Shown here one piece after another: positions 19,840 to 28,808 of a DNA stretch of 64,000 nucleotides (positions within the stretch are counted from its first letter, which is position 1; each line of letters starts with the position of its first letter). A program made the translations under genes and the position numbers. The notes below the pieces were generated by a model. The model made no database searches, was not told the DNA's origin, and saw only the letters and a list, made by a program, of their open reading frames with translations. This stretch comes from Anaerococcus tetradius ATCC 35098 (GTDB taxonomy: Bacteria > Bacillota > Clostridia > Tissierellales > Peptoniphilaceae): NCBI RefSeq assembly GCF_000159095.1, contig NZ_GG666295.1, positions 470,827 to 534,826 on the forward strand. Direction: 5' to 3'.

Positions 19840-20553
19840 ATGAATGAAATTAAAATATTAATAGTAGAAGATGAAAAAACAATCTCTGATATAGTTAAGA
19901 ATTATCTCATTAAAGATAATTATGTAGTTTTTCAAGCCTATGACGGGAAAGAAGCCCTAGAAATTTTTGATAAGGAAGAAATCGACCTAGTTATTCTTGA
20001 TCTCATGCTTCCAAAGCTATCAGGTGAAGAAGTCCTAAAGAATATTAGAAATAAGTCCAAGGTCCCTGTAATAATTACTTCTGCCAAGGTAGAAGAGTTT
20101 GATAGGATAAATGGTCTAAGGCTTGGAGCTGATGATTATGTAACTAAGCCTTTTTCTAACAAGGAGCTTGTAGAAAGAGTTAAGGCTGTTCTTCGTAGGA
20201 TTGAAAAATACAATATACCAAGGGCTGATATTATAAAGACTAACGATGGTAGGCTCCTAATGGATCTTAAATACAATATTTTCCTAAAAGATGGAGAGGA
20301 AGTCTCTCTTACCAAAAATGAGTTTTCAATTATTAGGACCTTATTTTCTAATCCCAACAAAATTTTTACTAGGGATGAGATTATTGAACTTACCTTTGGT
20401 CTTGATTATGATGCTTATGATAGGGCTATAGATACCCATATCAAAAATATCAGACAAAAAATCGAAGACAACCCTAAAAAACCACAATATATAAAGACAA
20501 TTTATGGTATGGGCTACAAATCCGGTGGTGTAGATGACATCATTAAGGAATAA
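19840..20553 (+). CDS. OmpR-family response regulator
   Basis: A 237-residue DNA-binding response regulator. The receiver domain has the acidic pair EDE near residue 10, the phospho-acceptor D in VILDLMLP (about residue 53), and the KPFSNKEL switch lysine (about 103). A winged-helix OmpR/PhoB domain follows (SLTKNEFSIIRTL, YIKTIYGMGYK). It overlaps the downstream histidine kinase by 20 bases. The stimulus and targets are not evident; neighbouring genes concern the envelope. Confidence 0.93.
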   Translation: MNEIKILIVEDEKTISDIVKNYLIKDNYVVFQAYDGKEALEIFDKEEIDLVILDLMLPKLSGEEVLKNIRNKSKVPVIITSAKVEEFDRINGLRLGADDYVTKPFSNKELVERVKAVLRRIEKYNIPRADIIKTNDGRLLMDLKYNIFLKDGEEVSLTKNEFSIIRTLFSNPNKIFTRDEIIELTFGLDYDAYDRAIDTHIKNIRQKIEDNPKKPQYIKTIYGMGYKSGGVDDIIKE

Positions 20554-21859
20554 GTTAATTAAAAACTTTATTGCAGGCGTTCTTTCTTGCATCCTAATCT
20601 ATTCTATCCTAATTACCCTTTTGGTAACTTTTAGATATTCTGATATGTTAAAAATAATAGATGACAAGAAGCCAAATCTTATAAGTGAATGGTTTATCAG
20701 GCTTAACAACGATGAAAATATTTCATCAAATATGATGTGGGACTATCTGGAAGATTTAAGCAAGCAACAAAATGTAAATATAAAATATTTTGACCAAAAT
20801 GGCAATTTGGTTAAGTATATAAAGGCGATAGATAAGGATAGTGGCGAGAATATCAAAAGTAAGACCTACAAGGTCTTTAATGCAGAGAAAAAACAAGAAG
20901 CTGGAAAAATTGCAGTCGAATATTCTGTTGACTATACCACCTTCAACCGTCTCCAAGATGATTTTAGACATGCAGTGATTTATGCCATATCCTCTTCCCT
21001 ACTGATAGGATTTTTGATTGCCATAATTCTTTCTACCAATATTTCCAAGCCCATAGTTAATATTAATAACTTTACTTTGAAAATAAAGGAGGGAATTTAT
21101 GGCAGTATTGACAATGAGGATAGCGATATAATAGAAATTTCAGACCTGCAAAATAATATAAACTTTCTTTCCAAGTCACTTAAAAGACAGGAGGAGATTA
21201 GAATGCGCTATGCTCAAGATATTTCCCATGAGCTTAGGACTCCCCTAACCAATTTAAAGCTCTACATAGAGGCTATAGATGATGGAGTGATGGAATTTGA
21301 TCAAAGTGTTGCTAAGAGCTTAAACGGTGAGATTAATAGGCTTCAGGTCTTGATAGATGGCCTTAAAGATTCCTTCAATGAAAGTGTTGAGATGGGCAAG
21401 TTAAACCTTGAAGAGGTAAATATTTCCAGCATGCTTGAAGAAATTTCAAATGGCTTTATGGCCAATTTCTTAAATAAAAATATAAAACTTGATAAAAATT
21501 TAAAAGCCGATGTTTATATGATAACTGATAAAACTAAGCTAATGCAGGTAATCCAAAATATCCTTACTAATGCCATCAAGGCTATAGACAGGGATGGAAA
21601 TATTTCTATTAAGCTAGCTGATACTAACAAGAATGTGACTATAGAAATTACTGATGATGGTATCGGTATTGATGAAGACAAGTTGGATATGATATTTGAA
21701 AGATTCTATAGGATTGACGATTCTAGAAATACAAAGACCAACGGTCTGGGTCTGGGGCTTGCTATTACTAAGAATTTCGTGGAAGCCTTAAATGGCAAAA
21801 TCATTGTTAAGAGTAAGTTGAATGAAGGAACGAGTTTTTCCCTTATCTTTAAAAAATAA
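20534..21859 (+). CDS. Sensor histidine kinase
   Basis: A membrane kinase of 441 residues. Two membrane segments (about residues 9-31 and 146-168) enclose an extracytoplasmic sensor region of about 115 residues with no recognised fold. A HAMP-like linker, then the HisKA box ISHELRTPLTNL and a HATPase_c domain with QVIQNILTNAIKA (N box), DDGIGID (G1) and GLGLGLAI (G2) follow. All catalytic motifs look intact. It is the cognate partner of the overlapping response regulator, and the S41-like gene starts 12 bases after it. Confidence 0.93.
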   Translation: MTSLRNKLIKNFIAGVLSCILIYSILITLLVTFRYSDMLKIIDDKKPNLISEWFIRLNNDENISSNMMWDYLEDLSKQQNVNIKYFDQNGNLVKYIKAIDKDSGENIKSKTYKVFNAEKKQEAGKIAVEYSVDYTTFNRLQDDFRHAVIYAISSSLLIGFLIAIILSTNISKPIVNINNFTLKIKEGIYGSIDNEDSDIIEISDLQNNINFLSKSLKRQEEIRMRYAQDISHELRTPLTNLKLYIEAIDDGVMEFDQSVAKSLNGEINRLQVLIDGLKDSFNESVEMGKLNLEEVNISSMLEEISNGFMANFLNKNIKLDKNLKADVYMITDKTKLMQVIQNILTNAIKAIDRDGNISIKLADTNKNVTIEITDDGIGIDEDKLDMIFERFYRIDDSRNTKTNGLGLGLAITKNFVEALNGKIIVKSKLNEGTSFSLIFKK

Positions 21860-21871
21860 GGGCGGTGAAAT

Positions 21872-23230
21872 ATGAGAATAAATAACAGAAAAAGAAAGAC
21901 TTCCAAAAAGAAAAGTGAAATAAGGATAGTTAAGAGAAGGGATACTAGGAAAAAACCCTTGATGAGAAAGGCTAGACTTCGTAGAAAAAGAATCTATCAA
22001 AGAAGAAGGAGGATTCTTGCCATACTTGCTATATTAATTATAGCTATCCCCATAACTTTATTAACGAAAAAGCTTAATTCTTATTCGAAGATGGGCTATC
22101 CAAAATTTAGAGATGAAGTCCTCGAAGGACTAGGAAATAATGTTCTGGTAGCAGATAGCAAGGGTAGAAGCCTAACAAGTGCAGAAAAACTTTCGGATTT
22201 TGACAAACTTGTTGAAAGCATTTCTAGATCCTATCCTATAACTAAGGAAAATAAGGCTAATTTCGATAAGTTTGTCAAAGGCAAGGATGAGTTAAGAAAA
22301 AGAGTCAAAAATTCAAAAACTGATCAAGAGTATTTTGACATTCTTAACGAGAGCGTATCCCTCTTAGAAGATAGCTCAAGCTTCATTCTAGATAAGGATA
22401 GCTACTCCAATCTCTTTAGTGCTTATAGAAACAAGAAAGATTCTAAGAAGGCAGAAATTCTCGGAGATGATCAGGCTGTGGACAGGTATAAGAGGATGAT
22501 TAATAAGGAAAATGTCCAAAAAGATATAACTATTAATCATGCTGGTCCAAATCTTTTGATTGTCAAAATTCCTAGATTTAATAGAAATAAATTAGATGAT
22601 GACTTAGACCTTATAGCTAAGGACCTAAACAAGGGAAATGTCGAAGCCATAGCCTTTGACCTATCAGATAATAACTCTATTGATAATTACTATGTTAATG
22701 ACTTTGTAAGTTATTTCATCGACAAAGATTATGAAGAAAAGGACCTTTATTTTTATAGGTCAGCTCTTTTTGAAGAAAGCCTAGATGATATTAAGGCTAG
22801 CGAAAACAGTTCATATACTACAGCTAAGGTTAAAAACCTAGCTAGCAAATTTAATGGCGAAAGCAAAAAATTCAATACTAATGATTATCTATATTATGAT
22901 GAGATAGATTTGAAAATTAAGAAGAAGGATGATTTTAGAAAAAGAAAAATCTACGTATTAACTAACGAGAATACTGCAAATCAAGCAATAAGAATGGCAG
23001 CTATCCTAAAAGATAATGGTGGCTATACCATCAAAAACGCCCTAGATGCAAAACAAAATCCCAAAGACAGGATTGACTATATGCCTCCTAATTTAATCTT
23101 GCTAGATCATTCAGGACTAATCCTATCCCTAAGGTCTAATGTAAATTTAGGTGATGATAAATTTATAACTTATGATCAAAGAATCAATTCCGAAAATCCA
23201 GATAAGGCCCTAGTAGATATAATCAAATAA
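21872..23230 (+). CDS. Degenerate S41-peptidase-like membrane protein
   Basis: A 452-residue protein. Residues 1-47 are strongly basic, 48-66 form one membrane segment, and the remainder should be outside the cell. Residues 105-175 resemble the helical N-terminal domain of clostridial S41 peptidases (helices ending FDILNESVSLLEDSSSFIL, where the family usually has a GHT/H motif). Residues 259-281 (AIAFDLSDNNSIDNYYV) match the S41 DLRxNxGG strand. The segment expected to hold the catalytic serine (361-389, YVLTNENTANQAI) contains no serine, and no GKGT lysine motif is seen. I infer a pseudo-protease. It is probably co-transcribed with the kinase and ends at a strong terminator. Family assignment is by eye. 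Confidence 0.6.
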   Translation: MRINNRKRKTSKKKSEIRIVKRRDTRKKPLMRKARLRRKRIYQRRRRILAILAILIIAIPITLLTKKLNSYSKMGYPKFRDEVLEGLGNNVLVADSKGRSLTSAEKLSDFDKLVESISRSYPITKENKANFDKFVKGKDELRKRVKNSKTDQEYFDILNESVSLLEDSSSFILDKDSYSNLFSAYRNKKDSKKAEILGDDQAVDRYKRMINKENVQKDITINHAGPNLLIVKIPRFNRNKLDDDLDLIAKDLNKGNVEAIAFDLSDNNSIDNYYVNDFVSYFIDKDYEEKDLYFYRSALFEESLDDIKASENSSYTTAKVKNLASKFNGESKKFNTNDYLYYDEIDLKIKKKDDFRKRKIYVLTNENTANQAIRMAAILKDNGGYTIKNALDAKQNPKDRIDYMPPNLILLDHSGLILSLRSNVNLGDDKFITYDQRINSENPDKALVDIIK

Positions 23231-23233
23231 ATT

Positions 23234-23271
23234 AAGCCTGTAAGTTTTACCATAACTTACAGGCTTTTTCT
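23234..23271 (+). terminator. Intrinsic terminator, probably bidirectional
   Basis: A perfect 13-bp stem (aagcctgtaagtt, 23234-23246, with 23254-23266) and a 7-base loop are followed by TTTTC. It lies between convergent genes and could serve both, though the T run is better on the plus strand. Confidence 0.8.
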
Positions 23272-23277
23272 ATATTA

Positions 23278-24345
23278 TTATCTGAGAATTTCTTTAGACT
23301 TATTCTCTCCGTATTTTCCAGCGAAAGCTGAAACTACTAGGGCAACAATAAGACCTAGAAAGATTAGGATTGAACCAAGGGATGCTTTCTTTGAAGCACT
23401 TTCTGCTCCTTGTTTTGCATCATCTACTTTTTCGCTTGCTTTGCTTGAAAATTTTTGTATCTCTGCGTTAGCCTTATCAATTGATTCTTCTGCTTTCTTG
23501 GAAGCATCTTGTAGGCCCTTGTAGATATTTTCTGAAACTTCACTAGCTTCTTGTTCTGTAAGACTAGAGTTTAGTGCAAGAGCCCTATCTATAGCATCCT
23601 TATCTGCTGAATTAGATATCTTTTTAGCTTTTTCTTTGAGGGATTCTGTCAAATCTTTGATTATAGCATCCTTATTTTCTGGATTTATAGCTATGTCTTT
23701 GACAGCCTTGGTAATTTCATCTCTTGATTCTTGTAGTTGACCTTCAAGATAATCTGGTTGAAGTTCAGCAACTTCTGTATCTTTTAGGTATTTTTCAAGA
23801 TTATCTTTTAATTCTTTTGTATCTACATCAGAAATTGCTCCTCCGGCTTTTTCAAGTCCTTCACTAAGGGCATCTCCTGTAATATCAGCTACTGAGCTTG
23901 TGATATTAGCAGTCGCACTTCCTATCCCTCCTAAGACTTTACCAAGAACATTACCAGATAAGCCTAAAGCAAGGGCAAGGGTATTAAAAGTTAATGTTAC
24001 TAGAAGTAAAACTGTAAGTGCCCAGCTAATTGCCCCATGAAGCATTCCGGTTGATCTTGCAGCATAACCTGCTATGAAAGCTCCTGCACAAAAGGATAGT
24101 AAAAGTATTACTATAGTTAAAATTCCTGTACCGATTCCTATTCCTGCCATAGGGTTAGCCTTTGTTGGTGCAAATAAACCAAAGCCCAAGGCTGCCGTTA
24201 GTAAGCTTAAAACTGTAAATAGAGCTAAGGCTGTTACTGTTCCAGCAAAGATAGATGCCCAAGACAAATTCTTTCCTGCTTGAATAGGACTTGTTTCTTT
24301 CCTATAAACAGGCCTTTGTGGTCTTCTATTATTTTCTTCTGTCAT
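23278..24345 (-). CDS. Membrane protein with amphipathic helical domain, function unknown
   Basis: A 355-residue protein. After a short polar N-terminus come three or four membrane segments within residues 27-135 (starting WASIFAGTVTALALF, then IGTGILTIVILLLSF and AISWALTVLLLVTL). A long polar, helical, coiled-coil-like region of about 170 residues rich in lysine, glutamate and alanine follows, and a last membrane segment (GSILIFLGLIVALVV) precedes a basic tail. The N-terminal part resembles uncharacterised YrzE/PhnA-like membrane proteins; I do not recognise a function. Its leader holds a perfect 17-bp inverted repeat, suggesting specific regulation. Confidence 0.75.
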   Translation of the reverse strand: MTEENNRRPQRPVYRKETSPIQAGKNLSWASIFAGTVTALALFTVLSLLTAALGFGLFAPTKANPMAGIGIGTGILTIVILLLSFCAGAFIAGYAARSTGMLHGAISWALTVLLLVTLTFNTLALALGLSGNVLGKVLGGIGSATANITSSVADITGDALSEGLEKAGGAISDVDTKELKDNLEKYLKDTEVAELQPDYLEGQLQESRDEITKAVKDIAINPENKDAIIKDLTESLKEKAKKISNSADKDAIDRALALNSSLTEQEASEVSENIYKGLQDASKKAEESIDKANAEIQKFSSKASEKVDDAKQGAESASKKASLGSILIFLGLIVALVVSAFAGKYGENKSKEILR

Positions 24346-24369
24346 ATTTCCTCCTTATAATAACAAATG

Positions 24370-24410
24370 ATATTCATTTATATTCGTTTTGCTCGAATAT
24401 AAATGAATAT
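24370..24410. repeat. Perfect 17-bp inverted repeat upstream of the membrane-protein gene
   Basis: Arms 24370-24386 and 24394-24410 are exact inverted repeats around a 7-base spacer. Each arm holds two copies of the hexamer ATATTC ten bases apart, so four half-sites are displayed (two direct, two inverted). No T run follows on either strand, so it is not a typical terminator. It lies 25 bases upstream of the start at 24345, in the likely leader or over the start of transcription, and 46 bases after the nuclease gene stop. An operator or an RNA hairpin that affects translation are both possible. Confidence 0.7.
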
Positions 24411-24456
24411 TTATCAATGTCTCTTTATATCTTATACCCCTAAAATGCAAATTTAA

Positions 24457-25377
24457 TCATTTATTCTTAAATAGCTCCTGCTCTCTTAGAATTTCAGAGA
24501 CCATATCCCTGCCCTTTTGCATCTTTTTTATGTTTTTTATATCGAGGATTATGACATCCTTTTTTATAAGATCTTCCTTGCTTTTTTCTGTTAGATATGA
24601 GGAATTGATAATAAGGACTGGTCTTATCCTAGAATCAATGCCATTAATTTTTTCTATCATTTCTTTTATGAAACTTTCACTTAGATTTTTTTCGAAGTCA
24701 TAGTTTTTTATTTCAATAGCAAAACGCCTATCCTTCTTTTTTGCGTACAAGTCAAATCTGTGGGACTTTTGATATTCTTCCTGGAAGGCTTCCACCTTAT
24801 AGCCACATCTTCTAAAGGCCCTTGCTATAAATTCATCATTAGTAAAGTCCATGATGATTTTTTTGAGGGCCGTAAGAAGATTGGTCGGATTAATTTTAAA
24901 GACTCCCCTATATTCGATATCTTCGCCATATCTTTTGATATCAAAACCTATTACAAGCTTGTTGATTACATTAAAGTTACCATGGGCAATGGCATTTCTT
25001 ACATGCCTTAATAGGGCCATAGTTTTTGTTTCATTATCATCAGCGAGAGTCATAACTAATTTTTGCTCATCAATGCTAACCCTACCCACAAAATGTTTGG
25101 CGAGCTTTTTGTGGATTACATCTGTAATAAGTATATCTTCGTCAGTCATATCCATAGACATCATTATTGCCTTAAAAATATAATCATCATATTCAGGATT
25201 TAGGAGAAGCTCATTTGTTGCTGATTGTTCGGATGAAATGTTTGGAACATACCAAAGTAACATCTTTATTGCTTCGTCCAAATCCTTGTTAAGCTTAAGG
25301 GGAATTGTGGTATGTTTTATTGAAAAATCATATTTTTCCTTGCTTTTATCTATTGCAAACTTTTTACTTATTTCCAT
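24457..25377 (-). CDS. HEPN-motif / PD-(D/E)XK nuclease-like protein
   Basis: A 306-residue protein with two recognisable parts. The N-terminal helical half contains LLRHVRNAIAHGNF (residues 122-135), where R127-N-A-I-A-H132 fits the Rx4-6H pattern of HEPN ribonucleases. The C-terminal half has a restriction-endonuclease-like core: RRCGYKVEAF, then RFDLYAK with D209, then FAIEIKNYDF with E222 and K224, followed by a strand PVLIINSSYL. This order (D, ExK) is that of Mrr-like PD-(D/E)XK nucleases. Its ribosome-binding site AAGGAG is formed by the last codons of the helicase gene, so it is coupled to the cassette. I infer the nucleic-acid-cutting member of the system; neither activity is proven and the HEPN call could be fortuitous. 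Confidence 0.7.
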   Translation of the reverse strand: MEISKKFAIDKSKEKYDFSIKHTTIPLKLNKDLDEAIKMLLWYVPNISSEQSATNELLLNPEYDDYIFKAIMMSMDMTDEDILITDVIHKKLAKHFVGRVSIDEQKLVMTLADDNETKTMALLRHVRNAIAHGNFNVINKLVIGFDIKRYGEDIEYRGVFKINPTNLLTALKKIIMDFTNDEFIARAFRRCGYKVEAFQEEYQKSHRFDLYAKKKDRRFAIEIKNYDFEKNLSESFIKEMIEKINGIDSRIRPVLIINSSYLTEKSKEDLIKKDVIILDIKNIKKMQKGRDMVSEILREQELFKNK

Positions 25378-25380
25378 ATA

Positions 25381-27483
25381 CTACTCCTTAGAAACTCCTC
25401 CCAAAAGATAATCTTCTAGGCCCTCTAGGTCTAATAGGTTATCTACTATATAATTTATTTTAAGCTCTTTTGGTACGAGGATCATGTACTTATTTGCCCT
25501 AAGCAAATTTTCCACAAGCTCCTCCTTAGTCATAAGATATTCTTTTATAGGTATGGATTTTATCTTTTTACTTCTCAGGATATAAAAATTTTTTCTAAGG
25601 CCAGCTCCCCTTATGCTAGAATCTTTTTCATTTACAGTAAAATTGTTTAGCTTACTCAAAGAATTGAGGCAAAGACATATGCTCCTGTTGATTTTGCTAG
25701 ACCTAAATGTCCTAAGGAAATCCCCATCTTCATCAGATGAGATATAAAAACCATCTTCGTTTTTTCCAACATATAATTTATCCAAAAGTTCGTCAATCTT
25801 TTTGCTATAGGAATATTTTGTCCTATCTTTGAGTATTTCCTCCATCCTTATTCTGACTATATCGTTTATATCTTCGATAGAGTTTGATGAGAAGTTGTTA
25901 GCCTTCCCTTCTTCTGCTTTTTCTACATGGATTTTCTTTGTAGCCTTTTGGATTTTGTCAATTTGCCAAACTTGGCCTCCTAGAAATATCCTATCTCCTA
26001 CTCTTATAATATTCGATGGGCAAATGCTTCCGATTTTTGACCTATCATTATAAACTGCATAGGAGTCGGTTAAGACGAATTGATTGTAGAAAGAGCCCAT
26101 CTTCATAAGGCTTTCTGTCTTGATACCTGTTATATACTCACCTTCCAGCCTTTCTATGTAGGCTTCTTCTTCCATGTAAGATTTAATAGCCATAAATTCC
26201 TCATCATCTATGTCCTTAAAGACAGGAAGGCTTTTGTTTAGCTTATTAAATTCATCTAAGGCAAGACCGTTATTTTCAAGGAGGACTGAAAGAATCTGGT
26301 GGGCGAAAAGATCATAAGCTTTTCTAGAAGCTCTTAGCTTATCAAGCCTTCCTTCTTTGAATAAGCTTATTATAGCTAGGGCTTGGACTAGATCCCAAGG
26401 GCTTGTCGCTATTTGATGGAGGATTGACTTGTGGGTCTTTCGTCCAGACCTACCCAATCTTTGGGCAAGGGAAAGGGAACTAAAGCATGATTCATATTGT
26501 AAGATAGAATAAACTGAGCCTATATCGATACCAAGCTCCAGAGTGGAAGTTGCACATATTATAAACTTCTCCCTGTCCGAGTTTTTGGCAAAATCTTCGA
26601 TTTCTTTCCTGCGGATTTTACTAACTGATGAATGATGGGCAAAGATGGAAAGGTCGAAGGAATTTTCCTTGGCCTTATTTTTTAATTTGACAGCCATTTC
26701 TTCTACCTTTTCCCTTGAGTTTGGAAAAACAAGCATAGATCCTTCTTTGGCAAAAGTTAAGATTTGCTCCAAAGTTTTATACCCTATTTCATCTTCTTCT
26801 ATATATGAAAGGCTTGTAAGTAATTCGTTTCTTGACTTGTCGACAAGGATTTGAGTTTTTCTCTTATTATTAAAAAACCCCCTCACCAAATCATAATTCT
26901 CATCGCCCACACTTGCTGATAGGCCGATAAATCTCGGATCTTTTTGGCAGTAGGGAAGAATTCTTCCCAAAAGGCTCCTAAGTTCTCCTCCCCTATTTCC
27001 CGTAAGGAAAGAATGAATTTCGTCAACTATTATAAAGTCAAGTCCAGAAAAAAGTCTCCTCGCTTCTTTGCTTTTATTTACAAAAATCGCCTCCAAGGAT
27101 TCTGGGGTTATCAAGGCTATGCCTGAAGGATTTTCCATTAGCCTATCCTTCCTAGCCTTACTTGACTCACCATGCCAACTAGTTACATTTATGGATAAGT
27201 CCTCGCACATCTTTTCTATCCTCTTAAATTGATCGTTGATTAGGGCAATTAGGGGTGAAATGTACAAAATCCTTAGACCTGTATTAAAATCATTAGCCAA
27301 GGATATGGCTGGCAAAAAGGCGGCTTCAGTTTTCCCCTGGGCAGTTGGCGCTATTAGAATCAAATTATCTTCTGATGAAAAACATTGTTTGATAGAAGCT
27401 TCTTGAATCTTACTTAGGCTAGGCCAAGCATTCTTATAAACATACTCCCTCATGGGTCTAGCTAATAGCATATAGGCGTCCAT
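25381..27483 (-). CDS. Lhr/BrxHI-like SF2 DEAD/DEAH helicase
   Basis: A 700-residue superfamily 2 helicase. Motif I is APTAQGKTE (residues 45-53), motif II is DEIH (154-157), motif III is SAS (189-191), and motif VI is QRLGRSGR (341-348). TSTLELGIDIGSV (motif V region) fits Lhr-type helicases. The C-terminal 300 residues lack a DUF1998 or zinc cluster that I can see. It starts on TAATG with the preceding ATPase gene, a one-base overlap. Related Lhr-like helicases (BrxHI) accompany DUF2791 ATPases (BrxD) in type 2 BREX, and similar pairs occur next to TerB-domain genes (recalled from the literature, not checked). Role inferred: translocation on or unwinding of foreign or damaged DNA. Confidence 0.85.
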   Translation of the reverse strand: MDAYMLLARPMREYVYKNAWPSLSKIQEASIKQCFSSEDNLILIAPTAQGKTEAAFLPAISLANDFNTGLRILYISPLIALINDQFKRIEKMCEDLSINVTSWHGESSKARKDRLMENPSGIALITPESLEAIFVNKSKEARRLFSGLDFIIVDEIHSFLTGNRGGELRSLLGRILPYCQKDPRFIGLSASVGDENYDLVRGFFNNKRKTQILVDKSRNELLTSLSYIEEDEIGYKTLEQILTFAKEGSMLVFPNSREKVEEMAVKLKNKAKENSFDLSIFAHHSSVSKIRRKEIEDFAKNSDREKFIICATSTLELGIDIGSVYSILQYESCFSSLSLAQRLGRSGRKTHKSILHQIATSPWDLVQALAIISLFKEGRLDKLRASRKAYDLFAHQILSVLLENNGLALDEFNKLNKSLPVFKDIDDEEFMAIKSYMEEEAYIERLEGEYITGIKTESLMKMGSFYNQFVLTDSYAVYNDRSKIGSICPSNIIRVGDRIFLGGQVWQIDKIQKATKKIHVEKAEEGKANNFSSNSIEDINDIVRIRMEEILKDRTKYSYSKKIDELLDKLYVGKNEDGFYISSDEDGDFLRTFRSSKINRSICLCLNSLSKLNNFTVNEKDSSIRGAGLRKNFYILRSKKIKSIPIKEYLMTKEELVENLLRANKYMILVPKELKINYIVDNLLDLEGLEDYLLGGVSKE

Positions 27484-28808
27484 TACAAGATTAAGATGTC
27501 CTCGTCATCATCGTGATTAAGTGGATCTTTTTCCACTGGATTTAAAATGCCAGAAAATTTCTTCATAAGGATATCGTCAATTTCTAAATCCTTATTTTGT
27601 CTTTTGATATCTAATATTTCCAAGAAATCTTTGACAACAGCCCTAGGTGTTAGAAACTCCCTAGCTCCAGGTCTGTTAAGTTGTCCTTCCATATAAGTAA
27701 TAATCTGTTCTTTTGTCATAATAAGGGAATCCTTGTAGTTTATATTGTAAATATTTAAAATATTTTCGAGGAGGGTAAAAATCTCCTCTTCACTCAGTGG
27801 CTTTAATATTAGAGCAGTCCTACTGGTGTTTACAAGACTTAAATCTCCCTCAGTACCGAGCCTACCACCAAGGGCTCCATAGGAGCTCATCCCCCTATTT
27901 TTGTCAAAAACTGTCGCCCTTGTAGCTGCAAAATTTACAAAAAGACCCCTAGCCTTATCGCTTTTACATTCGTTATAAATATTTAGGACTCTCTCATAAT
28001 TTCTCTCACGAGTTACAGCTTGGGCAAGCTTATATAGGTTAACCGCTTCATCAAAATTAATAACAAAACCAGAATATCCAATTTCAAGAAATAGTTCCGC
28101 TAAATTCTTTAGGGCTTCGAAATAATTATCATCATTTATAATTTCACCTATGCCAAGCTCTCTTTTGGCCTCAGTTTTAGTTGAAATATCTCCCCTAATC
28201 CAACGGATAGCCTTTATCTTTAGGAGCCTATCGTCATTGATTAAGCCTTCATAATATTTGACTATGGCAGTGCCCAGAGCATATGATAGACCCACAGTCT
28301 TAAATTTTCCTAGGCAATCGAGAATTTCATTTCTAACTTCCTTTTGATAAGACCCCTTGAGCAAATTTTCCATCTGCCAAGAATTCTTTTCGCTAAGTTT
28401 GGCAAAAATTCCCATAAGCCACTCTTCAATTATTTCTTCAATTACATTTCCACTTCTCTGTGTTTTTGTCTTTAGATTATCTATTATCTCCCTATAAAGG
28501 GCTTGGGCCTTCTTGTCGGTCGCATAAAATCTTCTTTGGGGAGCAAGGTCTATGCTAGATGCTACAAAATTTTTGGAAAGGGCTAGTTGCTCGATTGTAG
28601 CAAGCATGAAAGATTTGCCAGAACCGAAGTCCCCTACCCAAAATCTAATATCGCTTGCCCCTTGACTAACCTTATCCAAAATCCCTATAATCTCTTCAAC
28701 TTCCTTGTTTCTACCGACCAAGAGGTGTTCTATGCCAAAGTTAGGTACAACACCTCCTTCCAAAGATTTTATTATTACATCTGCCTGCTTAGGATTTATA
28801 TTTGCCAT
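27483..28808 (-). CDS. DUF2791 (BrxD-like) P-loop ATPase
   Basis: A 441-residue ATPase. The opening (SLEGGVVPNFGIEHLLVGR) matches the DUF2791/BrxD pattern. Walker A is GDFGSGKS (about residues 59-66) and Walker B is FVINFDEA (about 248-255). The late segment LSEEEIFTLLENILNIY is also typical. The ATG at 28808 follows AAAGGAG by 7 bases; a TTG one codon earlier is less likely. It overlaps the TerB_C gene by 20 bases and the helicase by one, so stoichiometric expression of the three is likely. DUF2791 proteins are known mainly from BREX type 2 and from TerB-associated operons; no pglX, pglZ or pglW gene is present here. Confidence 0.85.
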   Translation of the reverse strand: MANINPKQADVIIKSLEGGVVPNFGIEHLLVGRNKEVEEIIGILDKVSQGASDIRFWVGDFGSGKSFMLATIEQLALSKNFVASSIDLAPQRRFYATDKKAQALYREIIDNLKTKTQRSGNVIEEIIEEWLMGIFAKLSEKNSWQMENLLKGSYQKEVRNEILDCLGKFKTVGLSYALGTAIVKYYEGLINDDRLLKIKAIRWIRGDISTKTEAKRELGIGEIINDDNYFEALKNLAELFLEIGYSGFVINFDEAVNLYKLAQAVTRERNYERVLNIYNECKSDKARGLFVNFAATRATVFDKNRGMSSYGALGGRLGTEGDLSLVNTSRTALILKPLSEEEIFTLLENILNIYNINYKDSLIMTKEQIITYMEGQLNRPGAREFLTPRAVVKDFLEILDIKRQNKDLEIDDILMKKFSGILNPVEKDPLNHDDDEDILIL

